NCBI GenBank assembly: GCA_932521035.1
Contig: OW051496.1
Location: 62,001-126,000 of the forward strand
DNA: 64,000 nt
From: Oscheius dolichura
Lineage: Eukaryota; Nematoda; Chromadorea; Rhabditida; Rhabditidae
Reading direction: 5' to 3'
The notes beneath the pieces are model-generated. The model saw only the letters and a program-made list of their open reading frames with translations, was not told the DNA's origin and ran no database searches. Each line of letters starts with the position of its first letter. Position 1 is the stretch's first letter. This document shows positions 63,101-64,000 of this stretch, piece after piece. Made by a program: the position numbers and the translations under genes.

Positions 63101-64000
63101 TGGCTTACCCCCTATTTTTGGACTATAATAGTTTTTGGGCTATAAAACGCTATTCGGTCAGCGAACCCTATTCGATCTTGGATTTTTCGTACTCTACTCG
63201 TCGAGCTCTACAAGAAGAGTGGTCGAACGTTCTCCAATCATTAGGCTTTTATTCCGTACTGGCCTGTTCGAATTTCCCAAGAGATTTGTATTGGCTTAAA
63301 CCCTGGTCTATGATCTAGGAGCCATAACGTGGCTCAGAAGCGTCCCCCTGTGACGGGAGCTGGTTTTTTAGACTCAGCTCGATGAGGCGGTTCGAATGAG
63401 TACAAATTCGGACCTCCTACCCTCTTTTCCAGAAACTGCCCCATATTACTGTACCTTTTTCTGGACTATAATAGTTTTTGGGCTATAAAACGCTATTCGG
63501 TCAGCGAACCCTATTCGATCTTGGATTATTCGTACTCTACTCGTCGAGCTCTACAAGAAGAGTGGTCGAACGTTCTCCAATCATTAGGCTTTTATTCCGT
63601 ACTGGCCTGTTCGAATTTCCCAAGAGATTTGTATTGGCTTACCCCCTATTTTTGGACTATAATAGTTTTTGGGCTATAAAACGCTATTCGGTCAGCGAAC
63701 CCTATTCGATCTTGGATTTTTCGTACTCTACTCGTCGAGCTCTACAAGAAGAGTGGTCGAACGTTCTCCAATCATTAGGCTTTTATTCCGTACTGGCCTG
63801 TTCGAATTTCCCAAGAGATTTGTATTGGCTTACCCCCTATTTTTGGACTATAATAGTTTTTGGGCTATAAAACGCTATTCGGTCAGCGAACCCTATTCGA
63901 TCTTGGATTATTCGTACTCTACTCGTCGAGCTCTACAAGAAGAGTGGTCGAACGTTCTCCAATCATTAGGCTTTTATTCCGTACTGGCCTGTTCGAATTT
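60196..64000 (+). repeat. Array region 12: blocks up to the right edge, including the longest short-unit run
   Basis: Blocks start at 60196, 60730, 62601, 62944 and 63478, with 1, 8, 0, 1 and at least 2 short units. The window ends 141 bases into the unit at 63860. The span 61494-64000 repeats 58746-61252 at an offset of 2,748 bp, including the +81 G short unit (59400 and 62148) and the T at +50 in the short units at 60921 and 63669. Confidence 0.95.

Larger units (their letters stand above)
1..64000 (+). repeat. Two-length tandem satellite array (191-bp and 343-bp units) filling the window
   Basis: Every base belongs to a head-to-tail array. The start motif TTGGGCTATAAAACG recurs at steps of exactly 191 or 343 bp from 172 to 63860. 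The only exceptions are units carrying the seven single-base indels between 53219 and 55747. I count 179 complete short units and 86 complete long units, all in one orientation. The array enters from the left inside a long unit and leaves on the right inside a unit, so its true length is unknown. GC is about 42% in the short unit and 46% in the long unit. Units differ by few substitutions, which are shared in linked sets. This is satellite architecture; whether it is nuclear or organellar cannot be read from the sequence. Confidence 0.97.

Noticed and set aside
515-63870. About 200 overlapping reading frames of 124 or 130 codons, two starting every few hundred bases
   Set aside because: All start at TTG rather than ATG, overlap their neighbours by about half, and shift frame at each 191-bp unit. 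They end at fixed stops in the third unit or in the long-unit tail. They are products of the repeat length, not separate genes.
1-64000. CRISPR array
   Set aside because: Units are 191 or 343 bp of near-identical sequence with no short repeats separated by unique spacers, and no cas genes.
1-64000. Transposon or insertion sequence
   Set aside because: No transposase, reverse transcriptase or integrase frame exists, and no terminal inverted repeats or target duplications bound any unit. The L insert might have come from an element, but nothing in it shows that.
1-64000. Genes on the minus strand
   Set aside because: Minus-strand frames are short. In the short unit the ATG opposite AATCATTAGG opens only 15 codons before a stop, and no longer minus-strand frame stands out.
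1-64000. rRNA or rDNA spacer array
   Set aside because: I see no rRNA-like core sequence in any unit. The unit lengths could fit subrepeats of a spacer, but 64 kb without one rRNA gene argues against it.
1-64000. Naming it a centromeric satellite of a particular species
   Set aside because: The length range and homogeneity would suit a centromeric array, but nothing in the sequence identifies a species or a location, and an organellar origin remains possible.

Overview
The whole 64,000-base window is one uninterrupted head-to-tail tandem array. There is no unique sequence, no convincing gene and no RNA gene. It has two unit lengths, which I call the short unit S (191 bp) and the long unit L (343 bp). 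They share about 180 bp and differ only in a tail: S has 11 private bases and L has 163. All units point the same way. Taking the recurring TTGGGCTATAAAACG as unit start, I count 179 complete S and 86 complete L units. A partial L tail lies at 1-171 and a partial unit at 63860-64000. Unit lengths account for every base from 172 to 63859 once seven single-base indels, all between 53219 and 55747, are allowed for.

The array reads as blocks of n short units followed by one long unit. Over 86 blocks n is 0 (18), 1 (14), 2 (29), 3 (4), 4 (17), 5 (2), 7 (1) and 8 (1). Units differ by a small set of linked substitutions, which mark higher-order repeats: a 1,259-bp module in eight copies, a 2,939-bp module in three copies, a 4,046-bp pair 24,082 bp apart, an 1,832-bp period at 19474-24969, a 2,748-bp period at the right edge and several smaller duplications. 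Many variants occur in one or two copies only, so amplification is recent or homogenisation is efficient.

Layout: 1-18.2 kb is rich in isolated or runs of L units and in blocks with n=2 or less. From about 18.2 kb to 41.6 kb larger modules with n=4 dominate and new markers appear. 42-53 kb is a mixture dominated by one core variant. 53.2-55.8 kb carries all the indels and looks like poorly polished sequence. 55.8-64 kb repeats modules seen at 31.7-41.6 kb.

Organism: the sequence alone does not identify it. A long, near-identical, gene-free array with nested periods is typical of eukaryotic satellite DNA. Overall GC near 44% and the absence of CpG depletion would also suit a large, repeat-rich plant mitochondrial genome or an organelle-derived nuclear array. 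I cannot choose between these. Apparent reading frames of up to 130 codons recur in almost every unit. They start at TTG, change frame at each 191-bp step and always stop within two to three units, so I treat them as repeat artefacts. I did not find a previously undescribed gene system here; what is notable is the repeat architecture.
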